Below, one piece after another: positions 47,082 through 59,870 of a stretch of DNA of 64,000 bases. The DNA comes from Micropterus salmoides (taxonomy: Eukaryota; Chordata; Actinopteri; Centrarchiformes; Centrarchidae): NCBI RefSeq assembly GCF_014851395.1, contig NW_024041150.1:9296209-9360208 (forward strand), read 5' to 3'. The position numbers were made by a program, and so were the translations under genes. Positions within the stretch are counted from its first letter, which is position 1. The number at the start of each line of letters is the position of its first letter. A model generated the notes under the pieces. It saw nothing but the letters and a program-made list of their open reading frames with translations. It did no database searches and was not told the origin of the DNA.

Positions 47082-48600
47082 TAGGGGTGGGCGATACGGC
47101 CAAAATATCATATCACAATTTATTTCAGGCAGGATCACAATTCATGATCTTATCACGTTTCATTTTCCTGTTGGTTTTAAAGTCTATTTTGCAAGTTATT
47201 GGTTTAAAAGAGAAAAATAACACTATTTTATCAGTCGTATACCATATAGCCTAAAAATTCATTTAAACAACAAAAAAACAATTAAAATGTTATAAGAAGA
47301 AAGTGAAAGAGTCTTTTGACAGACTCGTTCATTAAAATGAACTAATCATTTTTTGAGTCATTTCGTTCATTTGAACTAGGTTATTGTGGCGCTGCAGCCC
47401 TCTAGTGGGCGATTAAAAAACAGTGTTCTCAAACACGGAAGGCTGCTTGGCTTGCTTTATTTGACAAAGTATAATGCACAAATTCACCTCTTGATTACTG
47501 TATATCATCATTAGATAAACCCCCCTGGGCCCACAACCAAATTCAAACCATGTAAAAAACACAGAAATATGTTGTCAATATGTAATCACCACTACACCGA
47601 CTAAATCCTTCCATTTTCACAATCTTTCCCGAGTAGTATACAACCAGACCAGCCATATAAATGCTTATGTATATAATTATCTCTATCTATATCATTATCT
47701 CTGAAGTGCTTATTCATACAGTAACCTAGCGTCCATAACCATCAGATTTGCAGTAAATATACTGAAGTAATAATCTTGATACACTATATGAATAAACACA
47801 CTCTTATTAAAATTCAGCCAATTTAATAATAATCTGGATCAAGCCAGCAAGTTCTTAGAGAACTCCAGCACAGAGAGAGGAACATAGAAATAAACACATA
47901 GCCCATGCAGCTGCCGTGTGACGAGTGACCTTAAGAGTCCAAGATCCTTCACGCATGTGTGAAAATGAACAAATCACTCAATGAGACAACCTGTTCCTCC
48001 CGAGTCATACACACGACACAACACTAGTTCTCAGAGTGAACACTGCAGCCGGATCGGGACAGAACACGGCCTCCGAAACCGACAGAGGCCAGTTTGACGA
48101 CAGGGAATACAGGAACTAAGTAGTTTACTATCCGGGTTTGACTCTTCGCACCCTGGGGCTTACTCTGCTAATAAAGGACAGCTAGCAGCACGGCTAACCA
48201 AGCTAACTAGCTACAGATACAGTTAGTGGTTTAGCAAAAAGTAAATGTATCTGTCCATCAGCAAACTCTGTAAATCACCTCGGTACTGTATTCCCTGTTG
48301 GTCTCTGTGTTCGGTCCCATTTATGACGCATTCACTGGGAAGCTGCTGAGCGCGGTTCTGGGGTCGCGCTCACTGACGTTTTGCTGGCCTGAAAACCTCC
48401 AGTGCTAGAGGTGTAACGTTAAACACAATACACTCCCCAGGTGCTCCGAGCTCCCTGTCCGGGCTGAGTCAGCTATGACAAATAGGCTAACTGAGCTAAA
48501 TATATAACAGTAGTGGTTAAGTAACACTTTCGGTTCATCAGCAACCTCCGTAAATCACAGAGAGTTGAGACAGAGCAGGCGGGGGACATGGAGAACTTTA
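47082..48600 (+). mobile_element. hAT-like element, left end and probable interior
   Basis: TAGGGGTGGGCGATACGGCC with AAAATATCATATCAC is a left end seen in many fish elements. Downstream text includes GCGCTGCAGCCCTCTAGTGG (47391-47410) and a GC-richer part at 47880-48480. No inverse of the left end was found to close it, so the right boundary is a guess. The interior carries a diverged direct duplication of about 75 bp: 48201-48278 and 48485-48559, both ending CATCAGCAA...GTAAATCAC. No transposase frame is visible. Confidence 0.4.
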
Positions 48601-49650
48601 ATGTTAATTTTATGATACCCAACAGTTATTGTCTTTGTAGACAGGATGCAGGCAGCGAGGCAGCTGTAAACTATAAATATACCAGTATTATACTAACATT
48701 AAACTTTTTATTTATTGTTATAATATTATAGTCTACTAATACATAAATTTTACTAGTTACACCTCCAGGTGGATAGAGCCTCTGCAGTGGACAGATGTAG
48801 ATTTAGTCAGACCCATTGTTAGAATATTTACTCATATTGCTGCCACTCTTCTTGAGAGCAAGACATTCCCCTTGTTCTGTTTTACTGTCTGTGTGTGTAT
48901 TTCCATACACATTTCCACGGTGCCACCAATTACTTAAATACCCCCCCAGCCCCAACCTTCCACCCACTGCACATGTCCATCTGCCTCCTGCCCCCACTGT
49001 CCTCTTCTGCCCTTCTGTTGTTGTTTTCTTGCCAAAAGACGATTTTCATTGAAAAAAAAGTCAAAGTGTTAGAGACAGGGCCGGAGTTGTGTGTGTGTGA
49101 GAATATGGGAATACTGGGCACCAGGTCGGGTTACATGAGAAATAAGTGAATGATTGCCGCTGAACGTTACATAATATGACATTTTCAAATAAACAGATCT
49201 GTATTTTGCTACTCTCTATCACTGATTGCTATAACACGATTGTGATTCAAAATACAGCCAGTCCATGGCAGTTTTTTCAGTTGCTGTTCCAAACATACAA
49301 TGTTTGATTGGTCTCTCTCAGGAAAAATGTATTGGCGGGCAGACAGTGATGTGATTTACTGTTCCAGTCTGTGTGTACGGAACAGAAAAACGAGCTGGGA
49401 TAGTGACTATGTCTGAGCAGAGACAGAAAAGAGTGCCGCCTTCAGGAACTCTTCATCAACAGAAAATTGATAAGACAAACTTTGCAGTACCCCTACTGTT
49501 TATGTGACAGATGATCTCTGGGAAGTGCAGCGCAGAATCACAGCAACAAGTGCAGAGTGTATGGAAAAGAGCAGTATGGAAGATTATAAGTTGAGGCAGG
49601 TTGTGTGCTCAAAATCTGAATAAGTCTTGAGATTGAATTTTAATACTCAC
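48601..49650. other. Gene-free stretch
   Basis: AT-rich DNA; overlapping short frames at 48803-49149 come from a pyrimidine-rich patch. No element is recognised. Confidence 0.4.
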
Positions 49651-49723
49651 ACCATGTTCTGACTCCCGGAGATTGGCAGTAAGATCTTTCCAACTGTTCC
49701 AGTTCGAATGCCAAAGAGCAGAG
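49651..49723 (-). CDS. Candidate 73-bp internal exon
   Basis: On the minus strand a branch-point-like TGCTGATAA is followed by a clean pyrimidine tract and TTCTTTTTCTCAG, then 73 bp, then GTGAGT (49650-49645). Acceptor, branch site and donor are all near consensus and well spaced. All three frames are open across the 73 bp: one gives LLFGIRTGTVGKILLPISGS, another WHSNWNSWKDLTANLRESEH, so the frame is undecided. I recognise neither. No repeat was recognised at this place. It may be a real small exon, an untranslated exon, or a chance match of splice signals. Confidence 0.3.
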
Positions 49724-50088
49724 CTGAGAAAAAGAACATTATCAGCATCTGTATTGTTACTACAGAAGTGAACAATGCGTTCTACTGTACTGTGGCATTG
49801 ACAACACGGTTAGTATTTTTCCAAACTGGTTACACCCGCCCGAGAACAAATGCTTACCACTCCATTACTCAGTCTGACTAAGCTTTTTTGTTAATTGCTA
49901 TGTGTGGGGAGATTACATTAAAATGATATTAGCTAGTTAGCATTAGTTAAGCATGATTCATGCTGCATTTCATGCCAGAATGTTGGCAAATGGGAAGATA
50001 ACTTGGTAAACCTCTCATTACTCTGACATCTGTAGTAATTTTCATTAAGCACCTCGTCTTGGTCCATGTCTCACTTTATCACACACGC
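49724..50088. other. Gene-free stretch
   Basis: Contains the branch-point and acceptor-like sequence of the candidate exon at its left edge. Nothing else is seen. Confidence 0.35.
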
Positions 50089-50375
50089 TTAAAGCTGGGG
50101 TAGGCAATTTATTTCAGAAGCAATTTTTGTTGAAGTTCTCTTTACATCCCGACAGCAATCAATATGTGAGATGTTCTGACAAAAAACAAACAACAACATT
50201 GGTCTGTAATAACCACCGCCAATCCTACTTGCGCATAAAAATTTGTTTTGGGAGAGTGGCTTTGAAGAGAGGCCTGAAGGGAGGGGGTGGGAAATGTTTG
50301 TAGCCATGTGGTCGGATACTATCAAAATCTAGCTGTCTTTTGCTAGTTCTCCAATATTACCTACCCTTGCTTTAA
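50089..50375. mobile_element. TTAA-flanked MITE, 287 bp
   Basis: TTAA at 50089-50092 and 50372-50375 bound the element. The ends AGCTGGGGTAGGCAATTT and, inverted, AGCAAGGGTAGGTAATATT match at most positions. There is no transposase frame. The TTAA target suggests piggyBac or Kolobok; the ends differ from family A, so it is a second TTAA family. A possible third TTAA-type start, TTAAAGGTGCAGTAGGT, lies at 57353 without a visible partner. Confidence 0.65.
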
Positions 50376-51409
50376 GTCACCAAAAGATCTTCCAAGAATC
50401 TTGTACTCATTTCTTAAACTAAACAAGTGTTTAATTCAAAAAATCCTCATAAGGTGACGTAATTGCAAAACCAGTCATATAGAAGCCTCCCTGGACAAAG
50501 GCAGGAGTCCGGAAACAATGAAATGAACAGAGCCAACAGGCCATAATGAGAAAAGCAGTGCTATACCTAATCCAGAGACTAATTCAGCTGCGTTGTAAAC
50601 CAGTATAACTGTGGCTTTGGTGGCTTTAATTGTTGACTCGCGTGCTGGATAAAGTGAGCTGAGGTGTGCATTTAATAAAAACATAGAGAGAATAGGAGAA
50701 AAATAGGAAAGAGAGAGTGAGAATTCATCCAGGGTGGCCTTTTACTTGCCTCTTAAACTTTTTCCATCAGAGACAATGTGTGAAACCGGTAGAAAACTTT
50801 CCAAATCTTTTATAACTCTTGGAACAGAGCTATAGAACAGGCGAATTTCACCGTTATTATTGAATAAATTGCAGTTTGGAAGGTTCCAAATGTAAAGATC
50901 TCATGTGGTGCACTCTGTAACGAGAAAAAAGTCAAACAATACCCCATCTTTCAACAGGTTTGATATGAAAAATAGAAACAGAAACTTTTGAAGCTGGACC
51001 AGATGACAGTTTATGGATTTCCAATCTCTTTTTCCCCTTAAATGCAAATAACTTTACTTCAGTACAACACTTGATGGATGTTGCAAATCAAATTTTGGTT
51101 CTTGGGGTTTCTGGCACACTGAAACATGTGTGATGTCTTAGTAACACTCGGAAAGGGCATTGTGGGGTGACCCTCGAAGTGAGAACAAAAACTATTGGCT
51201 CAGGTTAACATACAGATGTAGACATTGTTCACTTTTAACTATATGTTTGCTGAGCTACTGATGTGCTTTGGATCCTTCTCCAATAGAACAATTTAAAGAA
51301 TAAGGTTGAATAAGGATCTACTGACTCTGTCCAACAACACATTAGTTTGTCTCTCAAGTGATATGATTTAATTCCGACGATTAACATGTTAAAGTGAAAA
51401 CACTTATTT
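50376..51409. other. Gene-free stretch
   Basis: AT-rich unique DNA; nothing recognised. Confidence 0.4.
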
Positions 51410-51570
51410 CCAACAGACTTGGTGTTTGGAGCTAATCAGAACATTTCTGCATGCTAACATGCTAAGCTAAGTTGGTGAACATGGTAAACGTTATATCTGC
51501 CAAATATCCGCATGTTAGCATTAATATTGTGAACATTTGCTAAAGTTAGCTTTTAGCCCAAAGCACTACT
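51410..51570 (+). repeat. Dispersed repeat family B, copy 2 (3' part)
   Basis: GCATGCTAACATGCTAAGCT, GGTGAACATGGTAAACGTTA and CATGTTAGCATTAATATTGT match the distal part of family B. The proximal part is missing. Confidence 0.6.
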
Positions 51571-53604
51571 GTTAATCTTGCTCAAAAACAGGTAAGAAAT
51601 ATATAGCTTCATTTTAAAGTAATTTCCTGAAACAGCTGGGCGCTGTAGTTTTTGTTACTAATTTGTTACTCCGACAGAGGTAAATAGGGAAATTCTGGGG
51701 ACTACTTTCACTTGTGAATTGATGCAAATGTGGTGTACTTTAATGATAAGGAAAAGCATAAAAGCCTACTCTGAATGCAGCCCAGCAACTGCTACTTCTC
51801 TTTCCAAAAAATATTAAATACTATTCTCTTTTGCCTCTAAAGCATGTAATAAACTGTGCTAAGTTAGTATTAGGCAGGACAGCCAATAGTATGGAAACAA
51901 TTAATAGAAGAAAACAGACAAGCACTGGACTTACATACATGTCATGTGTTTTAATTCTTGACCGTTCAAACCCCTGATAATGTGTAAACAAGTCTGGTCC
52001 TTGCAGTGCTAAAAGCCAGTCAATGTTTTTGTAAGAAAGAAGTGCTAAAGTAATTTCTTTGCGGAAGCCAGATTAGATACAATTATCTTTAGTATTTTGT
52101 TTTGGAGAAAGTTATTTTTCCTTTTGATACAAATCCCACACAGGCAATTCACAGCTTTATTATAATTTCCATCAATTTTCACACTTCACTACTCTTTGTC
52201 TATCCATCATCAAACTATGTTGGTCAATAGTTCATAACAAGACAGTGAATGCATCATGGAAGGAGAAGAAAGTCTTAATGAAGGAAAATATGAGCGGTTA
52301 CTCTCATTTTAATGCTGAGCCTTATGAGCACCGAAATCAACTTCAGTGTCCAAAAAGTCACTTCAAATGAGGCAGAACATTCATAAAAGCGGTAATACTG
52401 GCCATTAGTTTAAAAATGCTATGATTCTCGTGTTCTGAGGTTTTATTAATGCTTGCCAGTATATACCAATTTCTCCTGAAATGTCCAAAATCTAGTAGAC
52501 TATTTTTACTCTCCCTCTCTGGGAGTGGAGACCTCCAGACCAACGTAATTGGGCAATTTTTCACTGCTGAGGAAATTATTCACCAGCGGTCCTTCTTCTC
52601 TCTCTTAAGAATTGGCCTTATTTTACATTTATTTAGTTAAACTGACCCCTGTGGTTGTGAATCAAGGATCTGTGATCCCTTCATTTCTATTTGAACTTCC
52701 TGCAAAAATACACAGCATGGAGGGTCTTCCTGTATATCCCCTTCTCTTTGAGAGGAAAAGTTAAACAGAAAGAAGCCAGAGTCACCGCAGCGTTGACCTG
52801 AATGCATTCAAAGAATTCTCTCAAATGGCACAGTGAGACAGGTTTGATGGCTGTGTGGTCTAGCCGAGCATTTCCTCGCGCCTCTCGCTGGCCCTCTGAC
52901 CAGTGACGTTTGTGTATTCTGGGCCGCAGCGCAGTCCCGAGTCCAGTCGGTGTCAAGGCTTGGCCAGACAAAGCAGACAAAACCGGTTAAGCCTCCAAAG
53001 GAGAAGCACGACCAAGATCAACAAACAGACCTAAATACGCAGGAGGAAGGCAAAATAAGCATGACACGAATGGCGTTTGCAGCCTGTTGCAGGAGGGTTG
53101 GATCAGCCTTGGGGGTAATCCCGAGCTGCCGCCTAGGAAATTGACTGGTTAAGAAAAACAGGTCCATGGTGGGTGAAGCATTTGGGTAATAGTTTATCTA
53201 AGAAGTGGCTATAAGCCGACATTAGGATAATTAGATCAGTATGTTTATGATTATTTCTATGAAACGAGACACCCCATATATTGGCCCCACAGGCGAGTGA
53301 TAGTAACACCAGATCCTTGTCTTTTTCAAACTGGAGACATACAAAGGGGACTATCTTCTAAAGCACAGGTTCCAAATCTGTTTGGCTTGTGACACTTTAT
53401 AGCCAAGAAATACCTCCTTGCAGCGCCTTGTCGTACATCATGTGTCTGTGAGCTGTGCATATTGCAATCAAAAATGATGTCCCCTTCACGCTGTCATTTC
53501 TGTGTTTTTTAGAGTCCTCCAGCATTTCACAGGATTTGAGACAAGGGAGAGAAAATAAATGTATTGTGTAGCAGAAATGCTTTCAGCCATGCCAGCAGCT
53601 CCAC
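51571..53604. other. Gene-free stretch
   Basis: AT-rich DNA with one G+C-richer part at 52860-53150. Its open frames (for example 52950-53144) have no recognised product. No mobile element with ends is seen. Confidence 0.4.
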
Positions 53605-54485
53605 AGGAATGTCAATGCTGGTTGGTCTGTTGGTCCTCTACTTGGGACTAGACTGAAATATAGCAACTACCACCAGACGAATTGACTTGAAATTTGGTAC
53701 AGACATGTATGGTTCCTAGATAATGTATCCTAATTACTTTGGTGATCCATCAAATATGATGTGTATGATATGTGGTTTTAAGTGAAATTAATTTTTCAAC
53801 TGCCATAAAATCTAGTCAGCCATTCATGTCTTAATCTAGCATCAGGTCATCTTTGGATAAGAGTTATGATGCAAGCTCTGCAGTTAGGCAAAGCTGGAAT
53901 TACTCTTTGGGGATCTACTGACACGTTTTACATGGCAGCCATTTATCATCCAGGCCAAGAATTGCAAGCTGGATAATACATTTTGAGTACGATCTAGTCT
54001 GACAACACAATACCACAGTTCCTTCTATTTAAAAAAAAAAAAAAAGGTATTGTCTATTATATCTATATTCATTTTATAGTTCTTTTCTCACATTGCTTTT
54101 CTTTAATCTTTATTAACCTTTTATTTTTTATGTCTTTTAATTTCTTTTCCAGAGAAACTGTGTCAGAGGGTGGGAGGGCGAAGGGAGGTGGGATGTGTGG
54201 TAGTAAGTGTTGTTGACATGTTTGCAATTCCTATGTGCTTTTTTTTGTTTTTTATTTTGTGTTGCTATGCCTGTTTTAGGAAAAGTCAAGAAATAAGCCA
54301 AAGCTTTGATTTATGACCTGCAAAAGTAATGACATTCCCATCAGCCTCAGCTGTACTTGTGTTTAGTGCTAATTATCAAATGTTTGCATGCTAAAATGCA
54401 AATCTGATGGTAAAGATTATCCCTGCTAGTCATCAGCATGTTATGATTGTCATTGTGAGTATGTTAGCCTCAGAGAACTTAGTAA
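53605..54485 (+). repeat. Dispersed repeat family B, copy 3 (split)
   Basis: The proximal part (53605-53849) has GGTCTGTTGGTCCTC, GAAATTTGGTACAGACATGT and ACTTTGGTGATCC; the distal part (54304-54485) has GATTTATGACCTGCAAAAGT, CCCATCAGCCTCAGCTGTAC and GATTGTCATTGTGAGTATGT. About 454 bp of unrelated DNA with an A15 tract at 54031-54045 separate them. The distal part shows the unbroken sequence across the point where copy 1 is interrupted. Confidence 0.6.
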
Positions 54486-54569
54486 TTAACCCTCAGATTT
54501 ATTGTGTGACCTCTTGGGGAGTCCTGACCCACAGGTTGAAAACCACTATTTAAAATTTCATCAAATCCA

Positions 54570-54599
54570 TTTTAAGGGCAAGTATAAGTGCCCTTAAAA
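54570..54599. repeat. Perfect 11-bp hairpin with 8-nt loop
   Basis: TTTTAAGGGCA (54570-54580) and TGCCCTTAAAA (54589-54599) are exact inverses around the loop AGTATAAG. There is no run of T after it that would call for a terminator, and this is not a bacterial context. Confidence 0.7.
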
Positions 54600-56649
54600 T
54601 CACTGAAACAGTACAAAATGATGCCTACTTTAAATATCTTGCTGCAAATGGCACTTGTGACTAAATGGTAAATGGTAAAAATAGAGGCAGTCATATTGTA
54701 TCCATCCCCAATGTGTAATTTTGAAGCTATATCATTCAGAGGGAAAAGATGGCCAGAGGATTTAGACACGGAAAGCCTTTTCGGATGTGCTTTCGGTTCT
54801 GTAAATAGTTCATAGTGTATGTGGTTTCAAGATCTTTATGGTACAGGGGGCCACCTAGGATAACCTATATAAGAAACAGCAAACATGAGAGAGGGAAAGG
54901 CTTCTCCGGGTTGTAAAGAAATCATGCTTTGTGGTTTTGTAAGACATACAGTAGAGCAGTAGATCATTACTTTGAATGCTACCATGACATTTATCAAAAC
55001 CAGCCAAAAAATGAGGTCACAACACGATTAAATTTGTGGTATTTTGTACCACAAATAATTCATCTGATTTTTTCCTCTTTCTGCTCCTCTCTGATCCCTT
55101 CCCTCACTCTCTTGGTGGCTACAAAAAGAAACTCGTCAGCTTCTGCTGCTTTCAAACCACCACTTTTCCTCTCTACTGTTGTACGATCTCTACGGCAACA
55201 GTGACCTTTGACCCCTCCAGGAAGAGGGGCACAGTTGAGCTATGGCTCTAGTAACTTAGTAGGCCCATTTCAGTGCAGTTCAACCCTAAACAAATAAGTC
55301 AAGGCCTATATACTTTGAACCTCACAGCTCCCCAGATTTCCAAGGTTAACACCACCACTGCTTTGGAGAGTGATCTATAGTTTCATGCTTTGTCGTTTTT
55401 ATCGAGCCCTCTGCCCCCACGGTCACACCGGGTCATTTTAGTCCACCACATGAAACCTTTAGTGGTAAAAACAGTGTAATTTCCCTCGCTGAAAACCTAA
55501 TGGTTACACATACTAAATAAAAAGGATAGTCAAATAGCTCTTTGGCCCGGAGAGTAGACCTGGTGTAAGAATCAAGTCAATCTGGAGATCATAGTCTGGA
55601 TTTCTTAAAACTGGTCTGCCAGAATTTAGCTATCACAAATGTTGAATGAATGGGAGTCACAGGGGCAGCTGTGATACATCTCAAAACCCTTGGAAACGTC
55701 AGCGTCAATCAACATCAATCAGCAGGACTTTGTTTTATGGTAAATGATGATGATTTTAAACTAATGTCAACATTGCCAATCCAAAGAGCCTCCATATGTT
55801 GCATATGCTGAAATGTAATTTGGAGTCTGTTGAGTTCTGGCAGGAAAAATCCTCACAAGAGCCATGAATGTGTAGATGACTTGTGAAGACAGCGTACCTG
55901 CACAGTCTGCTCCGTGGCCTTGCTTTTCCGAGGTCATTTATCATTTTTATTGGCTACTTCAATACTTTAGTTTACAAATGAAGGGCTTCATTCCCAAATA
56001 CAATTCATCCACTTTGGAAAATATGTCCCAAAGTGTGTAATTAAATATCTTGTGAATGAAAAGTTTGCATTTTTGAACCAAGAACTTGAGTTACAGGCAA
56101 TCTTTTGACAGGCTACAATCCTCCTAATTGGTTTTAATTTTGCGCCAACAATGACTGTACTGGAAAAGGTGTCAGTTATTTGAAACAATGGATGTTTTAT
56201 TTTAAAACCAAACATTATCAGTCCTATTTGGTATTTTGAGCCAATGATCAGTCATAACTTTGTCCTGGCAGTTCCAGCTGTTACAGGGTTTCCACTGTTT
56301 TCCATGACTATTTCAGATGGATCTATTTTGTACTTCTGCTGGTCATCTATTACAGTTGTAGGCTGTTTTCAGACCTCTGAACTGCTCTCCACATATCAGA
56401 TTTGTTTAGCAAATAAAAAAGGCCAGCTGTTGTTCGCACTGACAGCTGTATTCCCCTCGTTGGAGAAACAACATCTGACTTTGACACAGGAGAACGATGT
56501 TCGTTTGCGTCTTGACAGTCAATGTTGTAGTTTTTTTTAGCTATGGCCGCAGTCCTTCCCTGACTTTAACTGTGTGGTTATTATAGTAACCATGTTGACG
56601 AAGATCCCCAGCCTTAAAAAACCTAATCAAGTCATTTTGTCCAGTACTT
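54600..56649. other. Gene-free stretch
   Basis: A short TAAATGGTAAATGGTAAAA at 54664-54681 resembles the tail of the SINE type at 34212, perhaps a remnant. Otherwise AT-rich unique DNA. Confidence 0.35.
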
Positions 56650-56951
56650 ACTTATGCCTCATGCAGACAACATGACTGTCGGCGTTGGCCGAAAGGCTGC
56701 TCTGCCAGCTGCCTGCTCTCATTGGCTGGATGTGGATGTCGAGTAGGCCGACTCTTCCAGATATTTAGCATGCTAGAAATCTGGCAGACGTCAGTAGTGT
56801 GTCAGAAATGTGTCGAGCTGTTTTGATGCATCGTTAAGGACTGGCGACCACCGATCGACCGCTGATTTACCCTCGATCACAGCCTGATGGTCCCCGAGCT
56901 CGCCGAGCAGCAAATCAGGCTAAAAATTGTGTAGTGTGAACTAGGCTTTAC
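56650..56951. repeat. G+C-richer DNA-transposon fragment
   Basis: CpG-rich words (GATCGACCGC, CTCGCCGAGCAGC) end at AAATTGTGTAGTGTGAACTA followed by GGCTTTA. Read on the minus strand this start, TAAAGCCTAGTTCACACTAC, is like the end of DNA transposons spread in fish genomes. No inverse was found at the left side, so it is treated as a fragment. Confidence 0.35.
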
Positions 56952-59570
56952 TAGGCAATTTAGCATGGGGATATCATCCTCCTACACACAGTAGCAAGCT
57001 TGCCATATTCATGAAAAATAGCAACAGAAAAATTACGACAAGAATGGATGAGAGACGCAGCTGTGCAAGTTTTTCTTACATAGATTTAAAGAAATAACAA
57101 CTCTCAAACTGAAACATTTATTTGATAATGTGATGAACATAAAGTTAACTTCTCCAAGCAAGTTCTACCACAGCTTTCATTACAATTGAAAATGACATTG
57201 GCAGGAGGAATTCTCACTACTGATTATTTAGGTGAAAGCAAAACAAAATAACCTCCAACCCAACAGGAAATCAGCTAATTAATAAATAAAGACACTGTCA
57301 TACTGAATGAAGTCCAGTCTCACATTATTAAATTTTACCATGTATGCATAAGTTAAAGGTGCAGTAGGTATTCTGTAACTCTTATTGTTTTATTATTCAT
57401 GTAATTTTTAACCATTTCCCTTGGCCAGATGTTTAATTAGCCATTAAAACAACAATAAAACAAACAACATGTAAAATCATAACAGGACAAAGGAGGCAAA
57501 ATATGAAGCAGCCAAACAAGGAATAAAAAGCTAAACGGAATAAGAAAAGCAACATGTAGAGAAGGAAATGTACAATGCAAGAAATCAATCCAAAACAAAA
57601 ACGTGGTAAGCAGACAATCAGCAGTTAAATCATGACAAAATATAATCACATTACATAATAGACATACAGGTAATAGGTAATAACAGAAACTTGACAGATC
57701 TCTGGCACGTCTTGCCTTTGAGTTGAATGATAAAGTCACATTTCTGATATAAGACGAGTTGATGCAAAAGACTCAAAAGAAAATTGTTTTTGCACGCTGT
57801 CCATAAAGGGAGTTTTCAAGTCTGGAAATCTGCGCACCTTGCCAAGTCACCAGTACTGATAGCCATGGCAGGTACCTTACAGTCATTAGGTGCTATGCAA
57901 CAGAGAAATATTTCTTGTTACATCTTAATATCCAGGGAGGGGAGATAACATTTACTATATCAAGGACTTTATCTGTTATCTGCACATCTCCATGTTGTAC
58001 AGGGATGTCCTAATTATGTGTGGGAGAGCAGTAGCCAAGTTTATTGAAATGTGTGAGCCTTCAACTCACAATAAACATTTCCAAACCACAGTGATGTTTA
58101 AGTGTCAGGTAATAAATATAAATGAGGAGGCCCTGTTAGAGATTGGTTAGAGTCCCTGCTATACTGCTCTCTATCAGCACTAATGTGCAACACTTGGATT
58201 GGATTACAATGATGCTAATGTATTTTGGCTCTTTTTGTAGGATATGACATAAGAATGGGAGTGCTATTGGTGGGAAGCAAAGTCTGGGATATAATAAATA
58301 GTCTCAAAACTTCTAAGCTTATCAAAAACCAGAGCAGCTGTGGTCAGAGGACAGGGAAGTTGTGCTTTAGGCCCATTGATGGTCACTCAATCTTGCCAAC
58401 GGTGGTTATGAGGATGAAACACAGCTGCTTCCTTTACGGTTTGAGATTGTGAAAACTTACTAGATGGACATGAACTGGCTTGTGTGAGGTCCTGAGGGGG
58501 GAAAGAGACCCAAACCACAGCTGCAGGGCAACAAGCCATACAAGACTCTCTTCACTTCCTCGTTTGCATCTACGCCCGTTTCCTGTCTGAGCGGGATATT
58601 ATGCAGCTGATAATGACACGTAAAATAATAGCCGCACAGATGATGAAAACACTTGACCTCCGACCTCAGGGGGATACAAGTCCAACCTCAGTAGTGCGAG
58701 GAGAGAATCTGCTGCCAAATCAGCGCTTTCCCGTCTTGTTGTGTGGCCTCAGAAAGCGTGAAAGGAGGATGATTTCTGCAGCCTTGATTCAGGATGAGAG
58801 AGAGGAGCTGTGGTCACAACTCAATCTGTCCCATATGGGGAAGATATGAAGCTTGAGGGATGAGTAGAGTGAAGGGATCTGTTTGTGTGGGTGTGTCTCG
58901 CCAGACAGGAGAAGGACTGTGGCAACTCAGTCATGCCACAGTTGAGGGGACTGCAGTGTGAAAGACCAAGCCCAGATGGGCAAAGTTGAGTTTATCTGGT
59001 TTAATTTAATAACTTTTTTTATTGTGTGTGTGGTAAATTGACAGCCCTAAACTCTTAGTCAACAGAGGTTAAGAACTGCTCATTGCGTTCCTAAATGTAG
59101 ACTGCCATAACAGAAAAATAGACACTGGCATGGTTTATAGACTGTTTTTATATACTTAAAACTCATCTTACCACTAATACTGCATACCTGATTGATTTAA
59201 ATTTTATAATGTTAAGTTGTTTGGTTACTAACAGTAGAGACAAGTCAGTGAATGTTTGTTGTAGCCTGAGAACATCTAATTTTCCCCAAAAAAAGTTAGC
59301 ACCACCAAATGCTACTGTAGTGTTTAAAGATTGACATTAACACCCTTGATAACATTTATTAGCTAGTTAACTAGCTAACAAACTCACCTAAATAATTTCT
59401 TAGTATGTCTTAAAGGGACATTCAAGTGCAACTTCTACAGTAAGTTGGAAACTCACATTTAAAAGTATTAAAAAAAAACAGCATGTGAAAACAGCTGAAG
59501 GAGAGTGTCCTTTATCACAGTGGCTAATATTTGGAAACAAATAATTATTTATTCACGTAAAAAAAATAAT
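56952..59570. other. Gene-free stretch
   Basis: A possible TTAA-type terminus at 57353 (TTAAAGGTGCAGTAGGT) has no partner. The 58560-58860 part is open for 82 codons on the plus strand without known product. Nothing more is supported. Confidence 0.4.
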
Positions 59571-59870
59571 GAACACTTTGGGAAATACACTTTCTTTCTT
59601 TTGTTTTCTTTTTGAAAGTTAGATGAGAAGACAGTTTCTTTGTAAGTTAAGTGTGGAGCTCATTGGTTTAACTTAGCATAAAGACTGAAAGCAGCGGGAA
59701 ACAACTAGCCTGAGTCTGTCCAAGGTTCTGCCTATCAAAATGTCTAAAGCTCAGTAATTAACATGTTGTATCTTGTTTATTTAATCTCTATGCAAACTGA
59801 AACATAAAAAATGACCATTTGAGTGTTAGAGGGAGTTACATGTGGTAACCATTTTATGATAAACAAACCA
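59571..59870 (+). mobile_element. Family A, copy 4 (left part)
   Basis: GAACACTTTGGGAAATACA, AGTTAGATGAGAAGA, AACTTAGCATAAAGACTG and CTCAGTAATTAACATGTTGT follow family A order. The right part and right terminus are not recognisable; about 59990-60060 may be a decayed trace. Confidence 0.5.
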
